Shown here: positions 1 through 9,658 of the stretch, one piece after another
Layout: every line of letters starts with the position of its first letter
How positions within the stretch are numbered: the first letter of the stretch is position 1
Assembly (NCBI RefSeq): GCF_013376175.1
Contig: NZ_JABXXR010000019.1
Location: forward strand, 1 to 35,602
From: Ameyamaea chiangmaiensis
Lineage (GTDB): Bacteria > Pseudomonadota > Alphaproteobacteria > Acetobacterales > Acetobacteraceae
DNA length: 35,602 bases
Direction: 5' to 3'
Program-made: the position numbers and the translations under genes
The notes under the pieces: generated by a model
What the model was told of the DNA's origin: nothing
Databases searched by the model: none
What the model saw: only the letters and a program-made list of their open reading frames with translations

Positions 1-1
1 G

Positions 2-1441
2 GAACACGCCGACCGGGCGCTGCGCGAGGCCGAACACGCGGTCGAGGCGTGCCGGAGTGAGGCCACTGCGACGCGGACCGCGCGGGTAGAACGCCTCTCA
101 CGGATCGAGGCGCTTGCCCCCGGGCAAGCGGCCGTGGCGCTGGAGCTGGGCGAGATCGACACGTTGCTGGGGGCACTGGATGCGGATGCGGCGGCCCTTC
201 CGGATCTGGGAACGCTCGACGCAGGGATCGACGCGCTCCAGGGCAGCATCGCGACGATACGGGCCGATGAAAACCGGGCGCGCGAGGGGCTGGAGGCCCT
301 GACCGCGGAACAGGCGAGCCTGAACGCGCGCGAGACGACCCTGTCCGGCGCGGTGGTGGAGTGGGCGGAGCGGCTCGCCGCCGGCGTCACCGATCTCGCG
401 GCGCTACAGGGCCGCACGGACAGTGCCCGCGTCGAACATGCCCGCGTCGCCGCCCTGCCGGACGCGGCGCAGCGTCATCGCGATGAGACCGTCTCCGCCC
501 TGGAGGAGGCCGAAGCCCGCTGGAAAGCCTCCGATGAGGCCCGTCAGGCAGCCGAAGCCCGGCTGGTACAGGCGCAGATCGACCGGCGTGATGCCGAGAC
601 GGCTCTGGCGCAGGCGCGTGAGGAGGTCGTGCGGTCCGAGGGGCGCAGCGATCAGGCGCGCGCCGTTCTGGACGCGTTACTGGCGGAGAGCCCGCCGCCC
701 CCGGGGATCACGCCCACCGATCTGACCGAGAGCGCGGAGAGCAGTCTGCGGCGCAAGATCAGCCGGCTTACGCGCGAGCGCGAGGATCTGGGCCCGGTCA
801 ATCTCCGCGCGGAGCTGGAAGCCGATACGGCGCGCGAAAGGATGGATGTCATCGTGCGCGAGCGCGGCGACCTGGAAAGCGCGATCGCGAAGCTGCGCGG
901 GTCGATCGGTGCCCTGAACCGCGAAGGGCGGGAGCGGCTGATGGCCGTGTTCACCGAGATCGATCGCCATTTCCAGGCGCTTTTTTCGCGCATGTTCGGT
1001 GGCGGCAAGGCGCATCTGGCCATGGTTGGCGACGACGATCCGCTGATGGCCGGTCTGGAGATTTACGCCCAGCCCCCGGGCAAGAAGCTCGCCACCCTGT
1101 CGCTTCTGTCGGGTGGCGAACAGGCGCTGACCGCGCTGTCGCTCATTTTTGCCGTATTTCGTTGCAATCCGGCCCCCGTCTGCGTATTGGACGAGGTCGA
1201 CGCGCCGCTGGACGACGCGAACGTAGGGCGTTTCTGCTCATTGCTCGGGGATATGGTGGCCGAGGCGGGGACGCGGTTTCTGGTTGTGACCCACCATCAA
1301 TTGACTATGGCGCACATGGATCGGCTTTACGGCGTGACAATGCAGGAACGGGGCGTGAGCCGCGTTCTATCTGTAGACCTCGGGGTTGCCGCTGAACTGG
1401 CCGGCCATGCCCGTCTCGAGACCTCTGATGTCCTCACCTGA
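2..1441 (+). CDS. smc: Chromosome segregation ATPase SMC, C-terminal part (5' end outside window)
   Basis: This is the C-terminal portion of an SMC protein, the DNA-loop-extruding ATPase that compacts and segregates the chromosome with ScpA/ScpB. The reading frame is open from the window's left edge, so the N-terminal Walker A head, hinge and first coiled coil lie outside. Visible are a long Ala/Glu/Arg-rich coiled coil, a return helix containing LGPVNLRAE, and then the C-terminal ATPase lobe: the ABC signature LSGGEQ, the Walker B/D-loop stretch VLDEVDAPLDDAN and the switch histidines VVTHH. The end of the gene overlaps the start chosen for the next gene, which suggests co-transcription. Identity is certain from the signature motifs. 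Confidence 0.96.
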   Translation, partial: EHADRALREAEHAVEACRSEATATRTARVERLSRIEALAPGQAAVALELGEIDTLLGALDADAAALPDLGTLDAGIDALQGSIATIRADENRAREGLEALTAEQASLNARETTLSGAVVEWAERLAAGVTDLAALQGRTDSARVEHARVAALPDAAQRHRDETVSALEEAEARWKASDEARQAAEARLVQAQIDRRDAETALAQAREEVVRSEGRSDQARAVLDALLAESPPPPGITPTDLTESAESSLRRKISRLTREREDLGPVNLRAELEADTARERMDVIVRERGDLESAIAKLRGSIGALNREGRERLMAVFTEIDRHFQALFSRMFGGGKAHLAMVGDDDPLMAGLEIYAQPPGKKLATLSLLSGGEQALTALSLIFAVFRCNPAPVCVLDEVDAPLDDANVGRFCSLLGDMVAEAGTRFLVVTHHQLTMAHMDRLYGVTMQERGVSRVLSVDLGVAAELAGHARLETSDVLT

Positions 1442-2165
1442 CACTGTCGGCACGTGTCCCGTACTTCACCGCCGGGCGATGCATCGTTGCATGCGGCGCG
1501 CCGCGATCTGCGTCGGTGCCGTTCTGGCGGGGACCGGCGCTCTCTTCTGGCACGAGACGCATGCCGACACGGTTCTGGCGCGTATCCAGCACAGCCGGAT
1601 CGTCTGCGACGTGCATCTTGCCGCTTGGCTCGATGCCCCTCTTTCGCCACTCGGGCCGGACATGACGGTTCTGGATCTGGTCCAGGCACCCGACGGCCAT
1701 GTCATGGTCGCCGGCCTGTCGACCCGAACCGGTGGCATGCGTCGACTGACTGAAGTGCTGAGTTGGGCCCGCGCGACACCGAGCATGCTGCTAATGCTCA
1801 ATGTCCACGACATAGAGCCAGCACTTGTCGCCTCTTTGGTCCGGCATGCCCGCATGGCCGAGCGCGTCATCATCAATGAGCCTGATCCGATGGGTGCGCA
1901 GGCCGCGTTCAGCGCCGACCCGCATGTCATGGTCGCGATGCCGGTGCGGTCTATCAAGGATATCCACCGTGCGCATGCGATGGCGCACGGGCATCCCTAC
2001 GCGTTGTATGTGCAGAACGCGACGGATCGTCATTTGTTCGCTCAGGCCCACCATGATGCGGCGGTCGTGATCGCCAGCAGCGTCGGCCTGACATCGGACG
2101 ATCGTCACGAACTCAACGCCCAGCCCATCGATATTCTGGTCACCGACGAGGCGACCGCCCGCTGA
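1428..2165 (+). CDS. Exported GDPD-like protein, degenerate
   Basis: This protein of about 245 residues has a hydrophobic N-terminal segment (ICVGAVLAGTGALF), so it is probably exported or membrane-anchored. The remainder alternates short hydrophobic strands and helices in a way that resembles the TIM barrel of glycerophosphodiester phosphodiesterases: DVHLAAWLDAPLSP, then LTEVLSWARATPSMLLMLNVHD, then ERVIINEP. The canonical catalytic pattern (HRG, ExD, HD) is not preserved, so it may be a non-enzymatic or divergent member. ATG 1428 overlaps the smc stop; ATG 1479 or 1491, just before the hydrophobic segment, are equally possible starts. A hairpin lies between it and the convergent CoA-transferase gene. 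The gene is convincing; the family call is tentative. Confidence 0.6.
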   Translation: MSSPDTVGTCPVLHRRAMHRCMRRAAICVGAVLAGTGALFWHETHADTVLARIQHSRIVCDVHLAAWLDAPLSPLGPDMTVLDLVQAPDGHVMVAGLSTRTGGMRRLTEVLSWARATPSMLLMLNVHDIEPALVASLVRHARMAERVIINEPDPMGAQAAFSADPHVMVAMPVRSIKDIHRAHAMAHGHPYALYVQNATDRHLFAQAHHDAAVVIASSVGLTSDDRHELNAQPIDILVTDEATAR

Positions 2166-2212
2166 CGGCATCCGGCCGAGGCAGGACAGAGATCCCGCCC
2201 CGGCCGGTGTGA

Positions 2213-2237
2213 GGAGGCCCGAAGGCCTCCCCGTTTC
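2213..2237. terminator. Hairpin between convergent genes
   Basis: GGAGGCC (2213-2219) pairs perfectly with GGCCTCC (2224-2230) across a CGAA tetraloop, followed by CCGTTT on the plus strand. It sits between the convergent GDPD-like gene and the CoA-transferase gene, so it probably ends transcription from the plus strand and perhaps both. The U-tract is short. Confidence 0.55.
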
Positions 2238-2243
2238 GGTGCC

Positions 2244-4083
<1,840 letters not shown>

Positions 4084-4791
4084 ATGGACACGGTGTCGCT
4101 GTCCGATCTGGTCGGCGGGCGTCGCATTCGCGTCGTGGGCGATGTGCATGGGGATGTCGACGCATTTCGCCATGCCGTTGCGACCGACCGATTCGTCATC
4201 CAGCTTGGCGACCTCGTCGACCACGGGCCCGACTCCCCCGGCGCCCTGCGTCTGATGACCCGGCTGATCGACGAGCGTCGGGGGCTGTTTGTCCTGGGCA
4301 ATCATGACCGTAAGCTTGCGCGCGCCCTCTCGGGACGGAAGATAAGGCGCGATCCCCCGCTGGAACATACGGTTCGGGCACTGTTCGACCCCGAGAACGA
4401 TGATATCCGCGATCGCGCGCTGTTCGAGATCAACCGGGCACCGCCTTGGATCGTGCTGGGGCGGCGCGTGTTCGTCCATGGCGGTTTTCATACTCAGATG
4501 CTTCAGCAGCCCGCACCGCCGGGTCTGGGCGCCGTGACACCGCTTCTGTCGCGCGCGTTGTTTGGCGAGACGACCGGCCGCATGCAGAAAGACGGCTATC
4601 CGGAGCGGCGGCTGAATTGGATCGACCATATTCCACCCGGCTTTACGGTGTATTGTGGACACGACCGGCGTTCGACCGACGGGCGTCCGTGGGTGCGGAC
4701 CGGTCGGGCGGGCGGAACGGCGGTGTTCACCGACCTCGGTGCGGGAAAGGGCGGCCATCTGGCGTGGATCGACCTGCCCGACGACGTCTGA
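4084..4791 (+). CDS. Calcineurin-like metallophosphoesterase (Ser/Thr protein phosphatase-like)
   Basis: The protein is a compact PPP/metallophosphoesterase of about 235 residues. The dinuclear metal-site motifs appear in order: GDVHGD (about residues 19-24), GDLVDHGP (about 42-49), GNHDRK, then HGGF and YCGHD towards the C-terminus. Related bacterial enzymes hydrolyse phosphoprotein or dinucleotide substrates; the substrate here cannot be read from sequence. ATG 4084 starts just before the first strand (RRIRVVGDVHG). A TTG at 4006 would add 26 residues with no domain content, and neither start has a clear ribosome-binding site. It is followed by the chorismate mutase gene after a gap of about 120 bases. 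Confidence 0.85.
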   Translation: MDTVSLSDLVGGRRIRVVGDVHGDVDAFRHAVATDRFVIQLGDLVDHGPDSPGALRLMTRLIDERRGLFVLGNHDRKLARALSGRKIRRDPPLEHTVRALFDPENDDIRDRALFEINRAPPWIVLGRRVFVHGGFHTQMLQQPAPPGLGAVTPLLSRALFGETTGRMQKDGYPERRLNWIDHIPPGFTVYCGHDRRSTDGRPWVRTGRAGGTAVFTDLGAGKGGHLAWIDLPDDV

Positions 4792-4910
4792 GGCGTCACG
4801 ACGATACGCCATCGGCAAAACCGCCTGTGTCCGACGTGTTCCCTCTGGCGCGCGAGGCAGGATTGTCGCACACAAGGCGCCATCCGACCGCCTGACATGA
4901 TGGAGACCCG

Positions 4911-5255
4911 ATGACGGATACGCCCCCTTCCCCGGCCCCCCACGCCGATGCGCAGGCGGAACTGCTGCGTCTGCGGCAGAGCATCGACAATATCGATGCG
5001 GCGCTGATTCACATGCTGGCCGAGCGGTTTCGTCACACGCAAGATGTCGGTGCGCTGAAGGCGCGTTTTTCCCTTCCCGCCGCCGACCCCACGCGCGAGG
5101 CGCAGCAGATCGAGCGTCTGCGCGCGCTGGCGGTGTCGGCGCGTCTGGACCCCGATTTCGCCGAGAAGTTTCTGGCGTTCATCATCCGTGAGGTTATCCG
5201 TCATCACGAGGCCATCGCGCGTGGCCAGTCCGCCGACGGGGCCCTGGCCTCGTGA
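4911..5255 (+). CDS. Chorismate mutase, AroQ class
   Basis: This 114-residue, all-helical protein matches the AroQ chorismate mutase fold, which converts chorismate to prephenate for phenylalanine and tyrosine synthesis. The first helix reads LRQSIDNIDAALIHMLAERF with the family's Arg and Asp pattern, followed by VGALKA, which carries an active-site Lys, and a final helix with IREVIRHHEAIA. There is no fused dehydratase or dehydrogenase, so it is the monofunctional form. The ATG has GGAG five bases upstream. Its stop overlaps the GTG start of the next gene, indicating translational coupling with the SixA-like phosphatase. Confidence 0.9.
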   Translation: MTDTPPSPAPHADAQAELLRLRQSIDNIDAALIHMLAERFRHTQDVGALKARFSLPAADPTREAQQIERLRALAVSARLDPDFAEKFLAFIIREVIRHHEAIARGQSADGALAS

Positions 5256-5773
5256 CAGCGGTCGGCACGGGCGAGGTTTCAGATGCGCGACTGCTGCTTC
5301 TGCGTCACGCCACGGCGCGGGATGCGCGTCCGGGCGAACAGGATGCGGATCGTCCGCTTACGCTCGGGGGCGTCGAACAGGCACGGGCCGTCGGGGCCTG
5401 GATCGCGCGCCAGCATATTCTACCGACGCTCGTGCTGTGCAGTCCCGCGCGGCGCACCCGCGAGACCCTCGCCGGGCTGGACCTGCCATCATCGGTTCCC
5501 GTGGCGTTTCCACCCGCGCTCTACAACGCGCACGATGACGCTCTGGCCCGCGAACTGGCCGCTCGTGAAGACGTGATGGGACCGGTGCTGCTGATCGGCC
5601 ACAATCCGTCCATTCACTCCTTTGCGCTCGGTCTGGCCCTGCGCAGCGCGGACGCGCTTGCGGCGGAGGCGGCGGTGCGGGCTTATCCGCCTGCCACGCT
5701 GGCCGTATTTTCGATCCCCGGTGACTGGTCGGATATCGAGCGTTCGAAAGCGCAGTTGCTCGCGGTTTTTTGA
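5252..5773 (+). CDS. sixA: SixA-type histidine phosphatase (AarB-like)
   Basis: The product belongs to the branch-2 histidine phosphatase family; SixA proteins remove phosphate from phosphohistidine domains of phosphorelay or PTS proteins. The catalytic LLLLRHATARD motif places Arg18-His19 near the N-terminus. DRPLTLGGVEQARAVG and LCSPARRTRET carry the second phosphate-binding Arg, and LLIGHNPSIH carries the second catalytic His. The GTG start at 5252 overlaps the TGA of the chorismate mutase gene. The SixA-like AarB of Acetobacter lies in the aar acetic-acid-resistance cluster, and here too the gene sits just upstream of citrate synthase, which supports the same role by context. Substrate is unknown. 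Confidence 0.88.
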   Translation: MTAVGTGEVSDARLLLLRHATARDARPGEQDADRPLTLGGVEQARAVGAWIARQHILPTLVLCSPARRTRETLAGLDLPSSVPVAFPPALYNAHDDALARELAAREDVMGPVLLIGHNPSIHSFALGLALRSADALAAEAAVRAYPPATLAVFSIPGDWSDIERSKAQLLAVF

Positions 5774-5990
5774 CCCTGCGCCAACGCGGATCAGCGTCCC
5801 TCTTGCGCAGGGCAAAACCGTTGCGCACGCGGTTGCGCTGGTAGCGGATTAAAACCTATCGTCTCCTTAATCCGACCGCCGATATGGGGCGCGCCGCGTG
5901 CGCCGCCTCTCGGCGGATGGGAAGCAGAAATTGTCGAATAATGACAATCGCCCGGCTGCCTGGCGCCGGGAAACAGGAGGGGAACCGCTC

Positions 5991-7280
5991 ATGAGCACGA
6001 CAGGTGTGTCGGCGAAAGTAACACTCGGCGAAAAGACGGCGGAGTTCCCGCTTCTTACCGGGACACTGGGCCAGGACGTGCTGGACATTCGGCGCATCGC
6101 GGCCGATCTGGATGTTTTCACGTTTGACCCCGGCTACGGGGAAACGGCCGCCTGCGAGAGCAAGATCACCTTCATCGACGGCGAAAAGGGCGTTCTTCTT
6201 CATCGCGGCTATCCGATCGAGCAACTCGCGGAGCGCGCGACCTTCCCCGAGGTGGCCTACCTGCTTCTTTACGGAGAACTCCCCGACAAGGCGAAAAGCG
6301 CCGAGTTCGAGCAGGTGATCAAATCACACACCCTGCTGCACGAACAGATCCGCAACTTCTTCAACGGCTTTCGCCGTGATGCCCATCCGATGGCAATCAT
6401 GTGCGGCACGGTCGGCGGCCTGTCGGCGTTCTATCATGACGGCATCGACATCTCGAACGAAGCCTCGCGCGAGCTGTCGGCCCTGCGCCTGATCGCCAAG
6501 ATCCCGACCATTGCGGCATGGGCCTATAAATACACGGTGGGCGAGCCGTTCGTATATCCGCGTAACGATCTGACCTATGCCGAAAATTTCCTGTCGATGA
6601 TGTTCGCCAAGCCGAGCGAGCCCTATGTCGTCAATCCGGTGCTGGCGCGGGCGATGGACCGCATCCTGATCCTGCACGCAGACCACGAGCAGAACGCGTC
6701 GACGTCCACGGTGCGTCTCGCCGGATCGACCGGGGCCAACCCGTTTGCCTGTATCGCCGCAGGTATCGCCGCGCTCTGGGGGCCGGCGCATGGCGGGGCC
6801 AACGAGGCAGTCCTGAAGATGCTGGCTGAGATCGGTCACCGGGACAATATTCCGGCCTTCATTGAAAAAGTGAAGGACAAGAACTCCGGCGTGCGGCTGA
6901 TGGGCTTCGGTCATCGTGTTTACAAGAACTTCGACCCAAGGGCGAAGATCATGCAGGCCACGTGTCACGAGGTTCTCAACGAACTTGGCATCAAGGACGA
7001 TCCGCTGCTCGACCTCGCCGTGGAACTGGAACGGATCGCGGTGGAAGACGAATATTTCGTCAAGCGCAAGCTCTACCCGAACGTGGATTTCTATTCCGGG
7101 ATCATCCTCAAGGCGATGGGAATCCCGACCTCCATGTTCACCGTCCTGTTTGCTGTGGCACGAACCACTGGCTGGATTTCTCAGTGGAAAGAGATGATCG
7201 AGGAGCCCGGACAGCGGATCGGCCGCCCCCGCCAGCTCTACACCGGTTCACCGCGACGCGACATTCCCGCCAGCCTCTGA
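5991..7280 (+). CDS. gltA: Citrate synthase, type II
   Basis: The enzyme condenses acetyl-CoA and oxaloacetate to citrate, the entry step of the TCA cycle; in Acetobacter this gene is aarA. The protein has 429 residues, slightly shorter than E. coli GltA. Catalytic residues are all visible: His267 in GPAHGGANE, His308 in [13 protein letters not shown] and Asp366 in NVDFYSG, with substrate-binding His232 in [11 protein letters not shown]. The ATG at 5991 is preceded by CAGGAGGGG, a strong ribosome-binding site; the in-frame open stretch upstream has no domain content. It lies about 220 bases after sixA, so it likely has its own promoter. Two hairpins follow the stop. Confidence 0.97.
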   Translation: MSTTGVSAKVTLGEKTAEFPLLTGTLGQDVLDIRRIAADLDVFTFDPGYGETAACESKITFIDGEKGVLLHRGYPIEQLAERATFPEVAYLLLYGELPDKAKSAEFEQVIKSHTLLHEQIRNFFNGFRRDAHPMAIMCGTVGGLSAFYHDGIDISNEASRELSALRLIAKIPTIAAWAYKYTVGEPFVYPRNDLTYAENFLSMMFAKPSEPYVVNPVLARAMDRILILHADHEQNASTSTVRLAGSTGANPFACIAAGIAALWGPAHGGANEAVLKMLAEIGHRDNIPAFIEKVKDKNSGVRLMGFGHRVYKNFDPRAKIMQATCHEVLNELGIKDDPLLDLAVELERIAVEDEYFVKRKLYPNVDFYSGIILKAMGIPTSMFTVLFAVARTTGWISQWKEMIEEPGQRIGRPRQLYTGSPRRDIPASL

Positions 7281-7327
7281 GGCTGGTTGCGGTTCGCCCC
7301 CCTCGCCCGTCCGAGCGAGGGGGATTT
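7270..7327 (+). terminator. Tandem hairpins after citrate synthase
   Basis: A first hairpin (CCAGCCT 7270-7276 with AGGCTGG 7280-7286) includes the stop codon of the citrate synthase gene. A second, stronger one pairs CCCCCTCGC (7298-7306) with GCGAGGGGG (7315-7323) and is followed by ATTTCATAT. The second is the likely intrinsic terminator. Confidence 0.7.
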
Positions 7328-7383
7328 CATATATGACGGGCGTTTCACGTCGCAGGCGCGGTACGGGCGCAGGACGATCGGCA

Positions 7384-7415
7384 CAAAAAAGGCGCCGGAC
7401 CAAGGTCCCGCGCCT
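7384..7415 (-). terminator. Intrinsic terminator of the small unknown gene
   Basis: Read on the minus strand, a GC-rich hairpin with arms GGCGCGGGACC and GGTCCGGCGCC (imperfect, short TT loop) is followed directly by TTTTTTG. It lies about 25 bases past the stop of the leftward small gene and is a classic rho-independent terminator. Confidence 0.8.
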
Positions 7416-7441
7416 CGCGTGTTACGGGGTCTGACCCGCGA

Positions 7442-7681
7442 TCAGGGGCATTCACATCCGGGCGTCGGGCCGTCGGCCTCGCGTACGACATGGTGGTCGA
7501 TCCACTCGGACACCAGACGGCGGGCCTCATTCATCGACGCTTCGGGGTGATGAATACGATACAGCGTCGTACAGGCACCAAACGCCTGGATGTCAGGCGT
7601 TCCCACGTCGCGCAATTCGCGATAGGCCGTGACGACAGCGCGTTCGCATTTGCGGGTGATGCGGGGTGTTGCAAGGGCCAA
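7442..7681 (-). CDS. Conserved-looking small protein of unknown function
   Basis: I do not recognise a named family. The proposed 79-residue product starts with TTG 7681 because AGAGGA lies eight bases upstream, whereas a longer frame reaching back to 7750 would run through a predicted promoter and operator. The core (RAVVTAYRELRDVGTPDIQA, then LYRIHHPEAS and EARRLVSEWIDHHV) looks like a small helical domain, and the tail contains two Cys (PGCECP). There is no signal peptide or membrane segment. It is a stand-alone unit with its own promoter, a perfect 17-bp palindrome at the expected transcription start and its own terminator, so it is probably tightly regulated. Gene existence is fairly secure; function is unknown. 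Confidence 0.65.
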   Translation of the reverse strand: MALATPRITRKCERAVVTAYRELRDVGTPDIQAFGACTTLYRIHHPEASMNEARRLVSEWIDHHVVREADGPTPGCECP

Positions 7682-7697
7682 GTGCCGAATCCTCTTG

Positions 7698-7714
7698 TTG
7701 CAAATGATTTGCAA
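7698..7714. promoter_or_regulatory. Perfect palindromic operator candidate
   Basis: TTGCAAATGATTTGCAA is a perfect 8-1-8 palindrome overlapping the predicted transcription start and lying just upstream of the ribosome-binding site. Its TGCAAAT/ATTTGCA arms resemble sites of alphaproteobacterial Fur/Mur-type metal regulators, but this is by resemblance only. Confidence 0.6.
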
Positions 7715-7721
7715 TTTCCTC

Positions 7722-7750
7722 ATATTACAAATCGGGCACGTCACACGCAA
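7722..7750 (-). promoter_or_regulatory. Predicted sigma-70-type promoter of the small gene
   Basis: On the minus strand TTGCGT (7750-7745) and TAATAT (7727-7722) are separated by exactly 17 bases. Transcription would start near 7715, immediately before the palindrome and about 35 bases before the TTG start. Confidence 0.55.
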
Positions 7751-7817
7751 GGCCGTTTACGCGGGGGTGCCCTGCGATCTTGCGCATAAACGACCGTAAT
7801 CTATACGTGAACGCTTG

Positions 7818-8822
7818 TCAGAGCGGCATCAGGCGCTTGATTTCACTGGATATGCGACCGGCTTCGTCCAGTGGTGTGCGGCACCACGGCGAAAAAGTGC
7901 CCGCGAGTGGCCGCACAAAATCGCTGCTGATCAGGCAACGGGCGATCGGACGGCGAAGCAGCGTTGCCTCGGACTCCGCGGCGAACACCGGCATGTCGGC
8001 GGCTGCGGCTTCCAGCATTGTCTGTGCCGAGACGGCCATCGTGACGACGACATCCGAGCACCCCATGAAGCCGAGCATCGGATTTTCGTCCGGCTCGCCA
8101 TGCCGCCAGATCAGATGCATGCAGTGGGCCAGAGAGGCATTCAACAGCCGTACGCTGGCCGGATCGGCACCGGGCAGCACGCACGCAAGTACAGACCCCT
8201 TTCGCTCCCGCACGAGGGAGACGATCTGACTCAGGCGGGCTTCGATCTCGACGGATCCCATTGCCAGTGGGCCGCCGCCGAACAGCAGCGTGACCCGGGG
8301 TTTGGGGAGATGGGCGAGGCGTTCGAGCCACAGTTCGCGCGCCTGGGCGATCAGAATGGGCGACACAGGGCTCATCGGGCCGAGCGTGCCGAGGACACGG
8401 GCCGAGTATTTGCCTTCCTGCGGCACGACCAGAACATCGAACGGATAGCCGAATGAGGCGGCCGGCAGGCTGCCGCCCGCGCGGGCGCAGTGTACGAGGC
8501 GGCATCCGTAACGGGCCCGAAGGCTCAGTGCGCGCATTCCCCCGCCGAAACCCGAGCTGACGACCAGCGCCGGGCGTTGGCCATTGGCGCGGGCTTCGTC
8601 CTCCGCCGCCGCCAGATGGATAGCCTGACGAATCCGCCGGAAGGAGTGCCCGAAACGCCGTGCGAGCGAGAGTGCGGGGCCGGCCTGACCGCTTGCCAGG
8701 TTCTCAAGCACCCACACCGGTGTCTCGCTCGGGGACGCCGTATCGAAAACACGCGGCATCGCGTGTCCGAATGTGCCTCCCCGGCTCGATTGGGGTATGT
8801 CAGGAATGGATTTTCCAGCCAT
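7818..8822 (-). CDS. ELM1/GtrOC1-family putative glycosyltransferase-like protein
   Basis: The protein of 334 residues matches the mitochondrial fission ELM1 family (formerly DUF1022), whose bacterial members are GT-B-like proteins of uncertain role, probably in cell-envelope glycan work. Visible features are the N-terminal WVLENLASGQAGPALSLARR, a central PRVTLLFGGGPLAMG loop typical of a nucleotide-binding Rossmann half, and a later GCSDVVVTMAVSAQTMLEAAAADMPVF segment that resembles a sugar-nucleotide contact region. There is no signal peptide. ATG 8822 gives the longest form; ATG 8759, with GGGAGG upstream at poor spacing, is an alternative. It diverges from pyrE with only about 57 bases between. 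Confidence 0.82.
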   Translation of the reverse strand: MAGKSIPDIPQSSRGGTFGHAMPRVFDTASPSETPVWVLENLASGQAGPALSLARRFGHSFRRIRQAIHLAAAEDEARANGQRPALVVSSGFGGGMRALSLRARYGCRLVHCARAGGSLPAASFGYPFDVLVVPQEGKYSARVLGTLGPMSPVSPILIAQARELWLERLAHLPKPRVTLLFGGGPLAMGSVEIEARLSQIVSLVRERKGSVLACVLPGADPASVRLLNASLAHCMHLIWRHGEPDENPMLGFMGCSDVVVTMAVSAQTMLEAAAADMPVFAAESEATLLRRPIARCLISSDFVRPLAGTFSPWCRTPLDEAGRISSEIKRLMPL

Positions 8823-8878
8823 CAGCAGCTAAGCCTCGACAACCTCACGCAACGTTTGTCAGACAGGAATGTCAGCCT

Positions 8879-9634
8879 ATGAACGGACCCTCCGGCGCCC
8901 TGATCGCCCCCGAAATTACTCAGTGGGACCGTGATGCCGCCATCACGACCGCCAAGCTCCTTCTGGAGATCAAGGCCGTCAATTTCCGGCCCGAGGATCC
9001 TTATACTCTGACTTCGGGGTGGAAGTCCCCTGTCTACATCGATTGTCGTCGAATCATTTTCTTCCCGCGCGCCCGCCGCAAGATCGTCGAGCTGGGGGTG
9101 GAGAAGATCGGTCGCCATGTCGGGTACGAAAGTATCGACGCCGTTGTCGGCGGGGAGACCGCCGGTATTCCGTTCGCGGCGTGGATCGCGGACCGCATGC
9201 TCGCCCCCATGGCGTATGTCCGCAAGAAGCCCAAGGGTTTTGGACGCAATGCCCAGATCGAGGGCGATGTGCCGGAGGGCATGCGCACGTTGCTGGTCGA
9301 GGACCTGACGACCGACGGCGCATCCAAAGTCCGATTCGCACAGGCCTTGCGCGACGCGGGCGCCATCGTCGACCATACGTTCGTGGTGTTCTTCTACGGC
9401 GTGTTCCCGGGCGCGCACCGGACGCTGGCGGATATGGGAATTTCCCTTCACGCGCTGTGCACCTGGTGGGATGTGCTGGAAGCCTGTGCCGGCCAACCCT
9501 ATTTCTCCGAACATGCTGCCTCGGAGGTTCGCCGCTTTCTCGAAGATCCCTGCGGCTGGTCCGCCCGTCACGGTGGCGTCGCAAGCGCGGAGGAAGCCGA
9601 GGCGCTCAAGGCCAAGCGAGACAAGGACGCCTGA
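8879..9634 (+). CDS. pyrE: Orotate phosphoribosyltransferase
   Basis: The enzyme joins orotate and PRPP to make orotidine monophosphate in de novo pyrimidine synthesis. The 251-residue protein has the type I PRTase PRPP-binding motif LLVEDLTTDGASK (residues about 138-150), the catalytic loop RKKPKGFG (115-122) and the N-terminal YTLTSGWKSPVYIDCR substrate region. It is longer than the E. coli enzyme and carries a C-terminal extension of the kind seen in alphaproteobacteria. ATG 8879 follows CAGGAATGTCAGCCT, which contains AGGA at good spacing. The murI gene follows after 24 bases and is probably in the same transcript. Confidence 0.96.
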   Translation: MNGPSGALIAPEITQWDRDAAITTAKLLLEIKAVNFRPEDPYTLTSGWKSPVYIDCRRIIFFPRARRKIVELGVEKIGRHVGYESIDAVVGGETAGIPFAAWIADRMLAPMAYVRKKPKGFGRNAQIEGDVPEGMRTLLVEDLTTDGASKVRFAQALRDAGAIVDHTFVVFFYGVFPGAHRTLADMGISLHALCTWWDVLEACAGQPYFSEHAASEVRRFLEDPCGWSARHGGVASAEEAEALKAKRDKDA

Positions 9635-9658
9635 ACGCCGCCAGAGTTCCCGTCACGC

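Noticed and set aside
8822-9571. Minus-strand frame (249 codons) opposite pyrE
   Set aside because: pyrE has the PRPP motif and a good ribosome-binding site; the mirror frame has no domain pattern.
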